Source: Strigamia acuminata (Eukaryota; Arthropoda; Chilopoda; Geophilomorpha; Linotaeniidae). Taken from it: a DNA stretch of 64,000 nt. Made by a program: the position numbers and the translations under genes. How positions within the stretch are numbered: position 1 is the stretch's first letter; the number at the start of each line of letters is the position of its first letter. The notes beneath the pieces were generated by a model. The model saw nothing but the letters and a program-made list of their open reading frames with translations. It was not told where the DNA came from and did not search any database. Where the stretch lies: positions 26,397,118-26,461,117 of the forward strand of contig OX442314.1 of the NCBI GenBank assembly GCA_949358305.1, read 5' to 3'. Shown piece by piece: positions 1-9,144 of this stretch.

Positions 1-1187
1 TGTTGGAGGGCTCGTAGACCATGTGGGGGGATGGTTGGTCGTCCTCTTTGCCCGCTGAGACGGACTTGAGGTGCAAAGCGTTCGCAAAACTATCTTACCA
101 AAGTAGTAATAGTAGTGGTAAAATCAGTTTTTTCTTGCCAATTTAATTTTAGTAGAAAAAAATAGTTTTTTTTGGCTTAGCTAAATTAGTGGGACAAAAA
201 AGTACCGTTAGTGGAAAAATCAGTCAGTGTAAGATGTAGTTTTTTTTAAGTGGAAATCGAAAGAAATTTAGTGGGGTTTTAAATGGGACCCAAAAAGAAA
301 GTTAGTATCATTGATACGATATGGTTGAATATTTGTTTTATTATTTGTTGTAATATTCGTACATTATGTGAAGGTTGTGAGGACATTTTCTATCCTACAA
401 TTTTTATATTTTACATAGATTTTGTAGCACATATTCATTAAATATTGATATAATTAATGCCCAAAAGGAAATACTAATTAATGCTTACCAGTAAATTGGA
501 TTAGAGTACAGTATGATGATTATCTTAAGTATGATATAAAACTAAAATACCGGTAGTGCAAGTAAATGTGAATTTATGAATAGAATTCAAATAGAATTAC
601 AATTACCATAAGCATAAAACTTCTCAATTGTAATCATGGAATGTTGAATTAATTTTATTTTTATTAATCTATTAATTATGTAATTTATTAGCACATTTAA
701 TAATCCATTAAATATTGCATTTAGAATTCTATTCTAAGTGTATTTATTATTGTAATTCCTATTCTATTTATTATTGAATTCCCTGTTACATTTATTATTG
801 CATTTCCTATTCTATTTATTATTGCATTTCCTATTCTATTTGTTATTGCATTTCCTATTCTATTTGTTATTGCATTTCCTATTCTATTTATAAATAAACA
901 ATAATTTAATAAATTTATCCATTTAACAATCTATTCAATAATCTATTCAATAATCTAATCAGTAATCTATTTAATAATCTAATTAATAATCTATTAGGTT
1001 TAATGCATGATTAATCAGCCACCTAAAGCACTACTCCTGGTGGAAAAAATGGGACAGTTTATTACATGGAAACACTAGTTAATTAAAAGAGTTATAATAT
1101 TTGAACGCTAAAATCAAATTGCAGGTCTTACACGAATGTCCTGTGATTTATCTTACTTCTAAATGGGCAGTACCTTTAAGAGTAAGA
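1..1187. other. AT-rich flank downstream of DEG/ENaC copy A
   Basis: This is very AT-rich sequence past the stop codon of the minus-strand channel gene. I see no convincing coding exon. The only clear structure is short tandem repetition at about 741-1000, listed separately. Positions about 1090-1160 have a counterpart at about 37380-37440 beside copy B, so the tandem duplication extends at least this far past the gene end. Confidence 0.5.
741..892. repeat. 24-bp AT-rich minisatellite
   Basis: About five copies of a 24-bp unit (TATTGCATTTCCTATTC and a short tail) run head to tail, with the first copies more diverged. A second block of roughly 12-bp units of the CAATAATCTATT type follows at about 905-1000. 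No function is implied. Confidence 0.65.
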
Positions 1188-1566
1188 TTATTTTTTGAAA
1201 CAATTAATTAGATTTAAGTAAAGAACTTGGATTATTTCGGGTATTGCAAATAGAGACAACCCAAGCATCAAACCAAACCCATTTCCCACATCACAAAAAA
1301 GAGCATTAAGGCTGTACGATGAAATTTCTTCAAACTTCTCTACCATGTTATTCATTCCGGTAATACCAAGTATCTCGGTTATCCATGTTCCAGGCTCTTG
1401 AAAATAAACGTCTGTTGTGACAACGCTTTCTTTGCATGAAGGTTGGCAGTGACAGACTTCCATTTTGTTTATATTCATAGAAATGTTAATAAATGTTGCC
1501 ACAACTTGTTTAGCTTCAGAGGCTGTTTTGCATGGATTTGTGAGATTGTCATCAGTAAGAGGTACA
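1188..1566 (-). CDS. Copy A exon 11: second C-x-C-P-x-C motif and final TM
   Basis: The acceptor CTACTAG ends at 1567; the stop codon is at 1188-1190. The exon encodes about 125 residues with EVCHCQPSCKES, the conserved Cys motif of the family's ectodomain, then CDVGNGFGLMLGLSLFAIPE, a second pore/TM signature (GLS), and a short cytosolic tail. This exon is absent from copy B. Having two complete sets of signatures in one gene is the basis for the two-module call. Confidence 0.7.
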
Positions 1567-2514
1567 CTAGTAGTAAAAAAAAATCTAAAATAGACAAGTT
1601 GAAATAAAAATATAACTCTTATCATAGAATTCCAGTTTAAAAATCCACTGTTGCTTCTGTCTGCAGTCCAAAACTACAATAGTTTGCAAGTGGTTTAACG
1701 AATCTCTTCTATATAGGTGGAAAATAAATGGTCTTGTAAGTTATACCTGCATTTGATTGATTCAAGTAGTTTCTTCTTGAAACAACTGTCCTTGCATTGC
1801 TTGTGCTCCTCCATTCCAACACAAGGATTTGATTTTGTTTTCAATGATGTTTTCTGCAGTGAATTGTTTTTAAAAATACATGAAATATTAAAGTCAATCA
1901 AATGTTGTTGTAAAGCCACTGATGACACTTAATGGGCATGCAAATCTGAAAATCTTTATATTATTTTAAACTTTAGGAAACTGATCAACTAAATTGGGTC
2001 AGTGCCCAGTGTACCCATGTGACAACATGCCACTGGTTGAAATGGGCAAAAAGTAAAATTCAGGTTTATATCAAATTTTTGCATTTTGGGTATACTGTAC
2101 TTCAAAAAATGAAAATCGGAGGACTGAAACAGCAGTCTGTAGAATGTTTCGTTTACTCGTAAGAATAGAATATTTTTCAGCTCCTGGCGGACGAACGTAC
2201 AACTACAGAAAAAATGAAAATGAAATGAATTAGGATAACGATAAGACAAAGACAAAGATTTAGGCCTCAAAGTGCAAACGTGCTATAAAAAAAAACCCAT
2301 ACAAAAGATTTTTAAACACAACACATGCATGAGGAATTACAGGAAGTGAGTTACCTGAAATAATCCATCGGTGCAATTGAGGCGCACAGGTTTTTTAAGA
2401 ATAAGGAAAAATGTTGATGTAGTTCCGGCATATTTCATTCGTTCTGTAATCAAAGCATTCGTAACTTCAAACTGGTTGATTGCTAGCATAACTATTATTC
2501 TGATTGGGTATACT

Positions 2515-2674
2515 AGGTGCATTCAAAAAGTCTAAAACGTATGCAAAACGCGTTTTGTGTTTATACGTGACGTCATTCCCATTGAAATGTTATTCAATGT
2601 TATTCAATGAGAATGACATCACGTATAAACACGAAACGCGTTTTGCATACGTTTTAGACTTTTTGAATGCACCT
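2515..2674. mobile_element. Hairpin MITE at the exon 7 donor of copy A
   Basis: This near-perfect palindrome has arms of about 70 bases around a short centre and ends with AGGTGCATTCAAAAAGTC as inverted repeat. It is flanked by ACT (2512-2514 and 2675-2677), and copy B (about 40688) lacks it, so it is an insertion. It lies immediately inside the intron after exon 7, and its own end now supplies the bases after the GT donor. No coding capacity; non-autonomous DNA element. Confidence 0.8.
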
Positions 2675-3002
2675 ACTGATTTCAATTTCCAAACATGTTC
2701 CTGAGTGCATGTAAATATCTCTATCCACGAAGGTTGATTCATTTTTCAGGAAACCCGATCCCTACGATCGAAAAAGCAAACAATAACAATTATTCTTCCG
2801 GTATTTAAAACTGGTAAATGTTAAATTTGAAATTGCTTGTGCATGACAAGATAACAAAACAGTTAAACTGAAAATAAATTTAGCTATATATGGCACTGGA
2901 TACCCACTCTATACTAATATTACATGAAAATCAAAACTATCCAGAAAGTTGCAGTAAAAGTAAGAAATTTCGTTGCATTTTTCTGGCAAAAATTCTGAAA
3001 GT

Positions 3003-4183
3003 TGTTGCGATCTCAAATGTTCGCTTCATTTGTGGTGAAATTGTTCTGCCACGTTGCTAAGATATTATTTATATTTTAACCATAATTATTAGAATTGTGT
3101 TTTTTGCCGTGCACCTGTTGCGCTTTTGGGCAATTGGCCCAGAAGCTGTAACGGCTGCCCTGGTATTTTGAGCCCTGGATTGGGGCGTTGCTAAGTCAAT
3201 CCCCAAATTTTGCACCGTTGCTAGGGCTGAAGCGTGCCTTGGCACACGCCACGCCTGCGCACTGGCCGTTTTCCGGCCATATTCCGAGCAATAATTCGAA
3301 TTATTACTCACTCTTTGCATCACACTCATACTGTTCACACCGACACAGCTTTGTTCACTAACCAAAAACACTGTTTTGTCCGTGATCCGTGAGTCTTGCC
3401 AAGTTTCACCTCGATTTGTTTGAACCAACGTTCAAACGAATCACTTTCCGAGCCGCGAAGACGACGCACGACGGCCCAAACCACCGTCGTTCCCGCCGCC
3501 GCCCGAAGACCAACGCGCCCACGCCGTTGAAGATCGACGCCAGCCAGCCGCCGAGGATTGCAGAGCCACCGTCGCCGCTCCTCGACCTGTTGACGACGAT
3601 TCCGATTCAGATTGTAGCGGATCTCCAGTCAGGTTTTAACGATCGGCGGTACCCGCCGTTTGACTACTTGTCTTCAACGGAAATCTCCCGTTGCAATCTA
3701 GGGTTTAACCTAAGATTTCCCGTATTGTCAGGCTTAACAGCCGGACCACTTTGTGAAGTCTTTCGGCTTCACGCTTCCTTTCCCACTTCGCAGAGTTTGC
3801 GCGGCGTCGAGTCGCCATTTCTGCATTGCTTTTTCCCGCCCGAAGGAGACCCGCGCTGTTTCGAGCACGTCGCCTTCTACGCCGACGATATTATCCTCAT
3901 AGAACCCATCTTATTAACCATTTCATCAATCGAATCTGTAATTAACGCACAATAAATTGATTAACTGTTTGATTTAAAATAACTAAACTAGCCTTTATTC
4001 AAGATCAAATCCCTAGACACCGAGTTAACGGCTAACCCACCCGATAGAAGACCTATAAACGGCATTCAACTGCTTTCCACAGGTGAACGCCGGGATCTCT
4101 TGCAAATTAGAAAATCCCATAGTGACTAAATATAAATTTAGTGTTGTTGTAAAAATTCAATTGGAACCGTCAGGAACGCGACA
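3003..4183 (+). repeat. 5' LTR of element 1
   Basis: 1,181 bp, starting TGTTGCGATC and ending AACGCGACA. It contains an AATAAA at 3951-3956 and a GC-rich middle that is open for 188 codons on the plus strand (3389-3955). It differs from the 3' LTR at about four positions (for example Arg versus Trp in that frame). Confidence 0.92.
3389..3955 (+). other. Open frame of 188 codons inside the LTR, status unknown
   Basis: A frame beginning at a non-ATG codon (TTG; the annotated first residue is assumed) runs through the GC-rich part of the LTR and is Arg/Pro-rich at first. The 3' LTR has the same frame at 13908-14474 with one visible residue change. I recognise no domain. GC-rich sequence can stay open by chance, and a young element would keep both copies alike regardless, so coding is uncertain. 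Confidence 0.25.
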
Positions 4184-4185
4184 CT

Positions 4186-4203
4186 TGGGGGCCCGTCCGG
4201 GAT
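4186..4203 (+). promoter_or_regulatory. Primer binding site, tRNA-Pro-like
   Basis: TGGGGGCCCGTCCGGGAT begins two bases after the LTR. It matches the complement of the tRNA-Pro 3' end, as remembered from retroviral PBS types, with one mismatch. It primes minus-strand DNA synthesis. Confidence 0.8.
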
Positions 4204-4274
4204 TTTCAATTGTTTAAAGTTAGAACTTATTCCTACTTTCCTATCATCTTTCTCTTTTATCTGTCTAATTCAAC

Positions 4275-6878
4275 ATGTCTAACTGCGAAGGAGAAATTCC
4301 CATTGACGATGAAGGAGTTCAGACTCGCACGAAAACGAGCGCGAAGCGCCGTAGATCGGGTCGTCCTCGAACGGCACGTAATAGTCTAACGGCTCAACAT
4401 TTAGCCGAAACTATTGACGCGGTTGCCGCCGAGGGTGCCACGACTAAGGAAGTTGGGACAGGCAGTGAAGAACGCGAAGAAGCGATTTCCGCTGGACCAA
4501 CAAACTGGGGTGATTCTTCCATGGATTTGGACACCATCGAGATTCCTGATACGCAACCGGTGGGTTACAAGGAACTTCTGGATCGAGCAATTCTCCAGGG
4601 GGCACAAGTGACCGATCAAATGACGATTATGGAGATTTATGAAGCAATGTCTAATCATGAAAGAAAACGCCTAGTCGATCACATGAATGAGCAAATGGCC
4701 GCTGTTACTCGAAAAATGAATGTAGAGTCGCAGGCCAAGGAAGCTGCTGAAAAGTCGAATCAAGCTCTGCGAGAGATAAACGCTCAATACCGTCACAGTG
4801 AAGAAAAGCTGAAAAAACAATCGGATGAGCTGGAGCGCCAGCGCAGGGAATTCGATGCTCGAAAGAAACATTTGTCCAAAAAAGAGACTGAAGTCTTTAA
4901 TAGGGAGCAGAAGATTGCCTGGGATTCCATAAAACGACAGGAATCATCTAATGAAGAACTTCGTAGACAAATGGCAGCCGCCGACAAGAAAGCTCAAGAA
5001 ACTGAAGATGAGCTACGGCGAGCCAACTTGCTGAAAGAACAGGAGGAATTTGAGGAGGAACAAGAACGAATACGTGTTGTTGAATTCGCCTCACAACAGA
5101 AAGGTCCTGCCGCAAAAGTGAAAAAGAAAGTCGTGCGGCTAGGAGACTCTGCAAGTGACGAATCATCTCAATCATCAAGTGAAGATGAGCGACAGTTGCG
5201 CAAAAGAAAATGTTCCAATGCTGAGGGGCCTATATCAAAAAAGAACGGCGCTTCAGATGCCGAGATTTTCACAAATAGCGACAAACTCATGACAATGATG
5301 GATGAGAGAAATCGTATGAAAATACAGAATGATTCACATCGGTCCAACGATAATTATGACCGAAATAAAAGTCGAAATACGTCTCCAGATCCCGAAGATA
5401 ATAATCAGGGGGATGATAGTCAGAACCATGACTACGTGCCTCCGCCAGGGGGATCGAAGGACGAATCCCTTTCGGAAGGCGAAAAATCTACTCGATCTGA
5501 GACGCGGAAAGAGCGAAAGAGTCGTTCAAGGACGAAATCGAGAAGATCTCAGTCAAGCGACGAACGTTATTACACCGCTGAACAGATTGACGCAATGTTT
5601 CAAAAGCAAGCGCAGTCAGCAAGTCGAACCACACGGCTAGCAGAGTTGCGTAAATTCGACTTGAAGCGCAAAATTGCAAAATACACCACTGATAAGTGGC
5701 GGCATAAAATTGCCGATGTGAAAACAATCCGATGGGATCGATTAGTCCCTGATCGTTTCAATGGAGAATTCCAAATGGGGTCAACATTTTTGGAAGAAAT
5801 TACCAGGATGGCTCGACTAAATGGTATAACACCTCAAGATACTCTGGAAAAGTTAGTCCCAAAATCATTGGTGGCACGCGCCGAAAATTGGTTCGTCGAA
5901 CGTGAATTCGTGCACTGGAATCAATTCGTACAAGCATTCATGCGAGAGTACGCGGAACCTACTGAAGATATTTATCAGTTATGGGACAATTTAGCTCAAT
6001 CAGCGGGAGAAGACATTCGTTCTTATCTGCGCCGAACTGAAGATTTGTTGTCGTCATTACCGACTCCGTCTACTGACCATGATGTGGACCGAAAATTTCG
6101 GAAAGCTATGACACCATATTCCCGAAGTATTCTGCAAAACGTGGATGCGCCACCAGTTGGATCATTCAAGGAACTCTCACAATTTTTAAGGGATAATGAC
6201 CTAAGGATTGAAGAAAAATATAATGAATATCTGACTCCGGAGGAGACTGCGGCGATTAAGAAGCGGCAGTTACGCATTAAAGAATATGTGAAAGAAGCTA
6301 GGCTTGGACAAGCTCCTTTAATGCAACCCCGAGATCGAGGGGATTACTTTGCAGAGAAGACGGATAAAAGTTTAAATACGGGACCTCCAAATCCCCACAA
6401 ATTACCCAAAAACTCTCGAGCTTACGCGAATCTTGCCGTGTCGGGAGACAACGCTGATACGGTGGAAGGAGACAGTGCAGGGCTGGATCCTTTATTTGAG
6501 AATGCTATTGTGTTACTCGCGAAGCATGTCACTGAGAATAAATTCAGACCAAAAATGGTTGGAAAAAACGTTACTTTTAATACAGCAAACCTTAATACAG
6601 ATGCTCGATCAAAATCACCTTTGCCGCTGCCCGTCAAGCCCGAAGCGATTCCGGATACTGACAAGGAATCGGCTACAGATAAAAAGGCCGTAGAACCTCG
6701 TTCAAAGTCGCCCACTTCAGGAGACAGTCCTAGGCGCAAGTCGCCGGAAACCGATCCGTGCCATAGATGTGGAAAGTTGGGGCATTGGTCGAATCAGTGT
6801 CCTGATAGAAGTCCAGCAGCTGCCGAGATAGAAAGTCTTGTCAGCAAGTTGGGAGAAATGATTCGAAAAAACTTGTGA
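4275..6878 (+). CDS. gag: Gag polyprotein of element 1
   Basis: The 867-residue structural protein starts at the first ATG after the leader (AACATGTCT). The N-terminal third is Arg/Thr-rich, then about residues 130-270 form a heptad-rich, highly charged probable coiled coil. A Ser/Arg/Asp-rich linker follows, then a capsid-like helical region near 480-660 (including WDRLVPDRFNGEFQMG). One CCHC zinc knuckle, CHRCGKLGHWSNQCP, lies near 829-843 and binds RNA. The stop at 6876-6878 lies just after a slippery heptamer, so pol is probably made by -1 frameshifting. The coiled coil is longer than in most Gypsy Gags I know. Confidence 0.85.
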   Translation: MSNCEGEIPIDDEGVQTRTKTSAKRRRSGRPRTARNSLTAQHLAETIDAVAAEGATTKEVGTGSEEREEAISAGPTNWGDSSMDLDTIEIPDTQPVGYKELLDRAILQGAQVTDQMTIMEIYEAMSNHERKRLVDHMNEQMAAVTRKMNVESQAKEAAEKSNQALREINAQYRHSEEKLKKQSDELERQRREFDARKKHLSKKETEVFNREQKIAWDSIKRQESSNEELRRQMAAADKKAQETEDELRRANLLKEQEEFEEEQERIRVVEFASQQKGPAAKVKKKVVRLGDSASDESSQSSSEDERQLRKRKCSNAEGPISKKNGASDAEIFTNSDKLMTMMDERNRMKIQNDSHRSNDNYDRNKSRNTSPDPEDNNQGDDSQNHDYVPPPGGSKDESLSEGEKSTRSETRKERKSRSRTKSRRSQSSDERYYTAEQIDAMFQKQAQSASRTTRLAELRKFDLKRKIAKYTTDKWRHKIADVKTIRWDRLVPDRFNGEFQMGSTFLEEITRMARLNGITPQDTLEKLVPKSLVARAENWFVEREFVHWNQFVQAFMREYAEPTEDIYQLWDNLAQSAGEDIRSYLRRTEDLLSSLPTPSTDHDVDRKFRKAMTPYSRSILQNVDAPPVGSFKELSQFLRDNDLRIEEKYNEYLTPEETAAIKKRQLRIKEYVKEARLGQAPLMQPRDRGDYFAEKTDKSLNTGPPNPHKLPKNSRAYANLAVSGDNADTVEGDSAGLDPLFENAIVLLAKHVTENKFRPKMVGKNVTFNTANLNTDARSKSPLPLPVKPEAIPDTDKESATDKKAVEPRSKSPTSGDSPRRKSPETDPCHRCGKLGHWSNQCPDRSPAAAEIESLVSKLGEMIRKNL

Positions 6879-6914
6879 GCGCGGGTTTGGCAGCGAACAC
6901 GCTGAAACTCGCGC
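6866..6914 (+). promoter_or_regulatory. -1 ribosomal frameshift signal, gag/pol of element 1
   Basis: The slippery heptamer A AAA AAC (6866-6872) is in the correct phase of the gag frame. After six bases a hairpin begins: an outer 10-bp stem 6879-6888 with 6905-6914 (one G-U pair), a two-base bulge GG, and an inner 5-bp stem 6891-6895 with 6900-6904 around an AACA loop. Pol lies in the -1 frame. All parts of a classical signal are present; activity is inferred. Confidence 0.85.
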
Positions 6915-9136
6915 CAGTTGCCTCGGAAACAATTAAGGAAGTTGGAATTGAAGTTTGTCCTAAAATTGAAGTAACCCAGGATTATCGAGAATCATTAGAT
7001 AAAAATTATGTAGACTACTGGGATATAGTAGATAAAAAACATTTGTTAGTAGCTCAGTTTAAACCATGTGACCTGAGATTTCCTAAAGTGGATATTACAA
7101 AACTTAACGAAGTTTTGGCCGAAAAAACGGCCGACAAGCGATACTTCCAATATCACGTTAGAAAAGCACTACAGTGCTATCCCAAACCAAGTAAAAATTG
7201 GATGGATAAACTTTGGGAAAAATTCCGTCCCAGGTCAAAAGAAGTCGATGAAATTGAAGAGATGACCAGAGCTATGGAAGAGGTCGTCCTATCATATAAC
7301 GATGAAATGCACGAACTACCGATTGATTACCCTGCATTAGAGCATCGGATACGTAGAGTCACCTGTAATTTGAATATGGAGGATTTTACGGGAATTCCAA
7401 AGATACAACTACAAACCATGAAAGGACCAATTACTGGGCTGTTAGATTCCGGAGCTAATCGTAGCTTTATGGCAGCATCAGTAATGGAGAATTTGAAGCT
7501 GGAAAAAGAGCTTAAGTACATATCACCAGGTCTTTGTATAGGGACAGCTGGTAAAGACATTCGACCAGTTGGTACCCTGTTACTGTCGTTTCGATGGACA
7601 CATGGCGTACTGGTACACCCTTTCATAGTTATTGAACACCGCTTCCCGATGATATTGTTAGGGAATGATTTTATGAAACGGCTAAGCATACAGCCGAATC
7701 CAAAGACAATGTCTTGGAATTTTATTACTCCGATAACTGAAACTTTGCCATATATACCACAGTCTGTCTTGGATAGATACAAGACAAAAATCGAGGAATT
7801 ACCACTTGACAATGCTAGTTTTATATGTCATGATGAGATTCTAGCTGGAGCCGCTACTCTAAAAATAGGAGACGACATTACGAAGATGGTAAACGATGCT
7901 AATTTGACTTTAGAGCAAGGACTCTCACTAGCTGAAGTATTGCAGCGACGACAAAGAATTCTATCGAGAGTTCCAGGACGTACCCACATTGTGCAGCATG
8001 ATATCAAGCTGACAACTGATAAACCGATAAGGGTACCATTTAAAAGTTATAACCCACAAAAAAGGGAAATAATTAGGCAAATCTGCCAAGACATGGTCGA
8101 CAAGGGGATTGCCGTGCCTGCGACTGGAGATTATGCCATGCGAATTGTTTTAGTGGTCAAACCAGGGGCCGAACCACGTCTCTGTGTAGATTACCGGCCA
8201 TTAAACGAACATACAGAATATGATCCTCCTCAGATGCCGACGATCGAGGAAATTTTGAGAGAAATTGGTTCATTTGAGTGGGTCACCACAATCGACTTGA
8301 CGAAAGGCTACTGGCAGATAGGCTTAACCCCATCTGCACAGCCGAAAACGGCTTTTTGGAGCCCTATAGGTCGCTTAATGTTTTTAGTTATGGCATTTGG
8401 ACTAAAAAATGCGCCAACCAGCTTCCAGCGTTTAATCGAGAAGGTCCTCGACGAAATGTATAGGAGACAGGCATGGGCATACCTGGACGATATCATAACC
8501 GTCTCAAAAACATATGAAGAACACTTGATCAATGTCGACAAAATTCTAGAAAAATTAGAGCAAGCTAATTTATGTGTCAACCCCGGCAAATCAAAATTCT
8601 GTCGTAAGGAATTGATTTTCCTTGGGTATAAATTAGGAACCGGCGGACTCGCCGTTGATCCAAAAAAGATGGATGCAATCACGAAATTTCCAGCCCCAAC
8701 TAATTTAAAAGAACTTCAACGCTTTCTGGGAATGGTTAACTTTTTTCATCGATTACTAAAAAATTTGTCTGTCATCGCGGAACCACTGAGACCATTGCTG
8801 AAGAAAGATGCAGATTTTAATTGGCAACCCATTCATCAAGAGGCCTTCGAGCAGATCAAAAAGGCTCTCACCGATTCAGGAACAATGGCCATGCCAGATC
8901 TGTATCAACCGTTTATAATTCACACGGACACCAGTCGACAAGGATTGGGTGCCGCGTTAATGCAAATCCAACCTGAGAAAGGTGGACAAGAAGAATTACC
9001 TTGTGTTTATTCGAGCCGTAGCTTGCAGCCGGCTGAAGTAAACTACACGGCCACTGAACTAGAATGTTTGGCCGTTGTTTGGGCATTGCGTAAATATCGA
9101 CCTTATATTGAATTTACCAAGTTCACCAAGCCTTAA
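6875..9136 (+). CDS. pol: Pol of element 1, part 1: protease, reverse transcriptase, RNase H (truncated)
   Basis: This frame lies in -1 relative to gag. The annotated start (GTG) is only the first open position; translation probably enters by frameshift. Protease active site LLDSGANRSF near residue 190; RT with the YLDD catalytic motif near 535 and FGLKNAPTSFQ before it; RNase H starts at HTDTSRQGLGAAL. The frame ends at a TAA (9134-9136) inside RNase H, where a few expected residues are missing and the frame changes. RNase H continues in another frame from about 9140. This copy therefore cannot make a complete Pol. Confidence 0.88.
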   Translation: MSAGLAANTLKLAPVASETIKEVGIEVCPKIEVTQDYRESLDKNYVDYWDIVDKKHLLVAQFKPCDLRFPKVDITKLNEVLAEKTADKRYFQYHVRKALQCYPKPSKNWMDKLWEKFRPRSKEVDEIEEMTRAMEEVVLSYNDEMHELPIDYPALEHRIRRVTCNLNMEDFTGIPKIQLQTMKGPITGLLDSGANRSFMAASVMENLKLEKELKYISPGLCIGTAGKDIRPVGTLLLSFRWTHGVLVHPFIVIEHRFPMILLGNDFMKRLSIQPNPKTMSWNFITPITETLPYIPQSVLDRYKTKIEELPLDNASFICHDEILAGAATLKIGDDITKMVNDANLTLEQGLSLAEVLQRRQRILSRVPGRTHIVQHDIKLTTDKPIRVPFKSYNPQKREIIRQICQDMVDKGIAVPATGDYAMRIVLVVKPGAEPRLCVDYRPLNEHTEYDPPQMPTIEEILREIGSFEWVTTIDLTKGYWQIGLTPSAQPKTAFWSPIGRLMFLVMAFGLKNAPTSFQRLIEKVLDEMYRRQAWAYLDDIITVSKTYEEHLINVDKILEKLEQANLCVNPGKSKFCRKELIFLGYKLGTGGLAVDPKKMDAITKFPAPTNLKELQRFLGMVNFFHRLLKNLSVIAEPLRPLLKKDADFNWQPIHQEAFEQIKKALTDSGTMAMPDLYQPFIIHTDTSRQGLGAALMQIQPEKGGQEELPCVYSSRSLQPAEVNYTATELECLAVVWALRKYRPYIEFTKFTKP

Positions 9137-9144
9137 GGTGGCTG

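Noticed and set aside
3069-3428. 119-codon minus-strand frame in the element 1 LTR
   Set aside because: Repeated in both LTRs simply because they are copies; crosses the region expected to hold the promoter and has no recognisable content.
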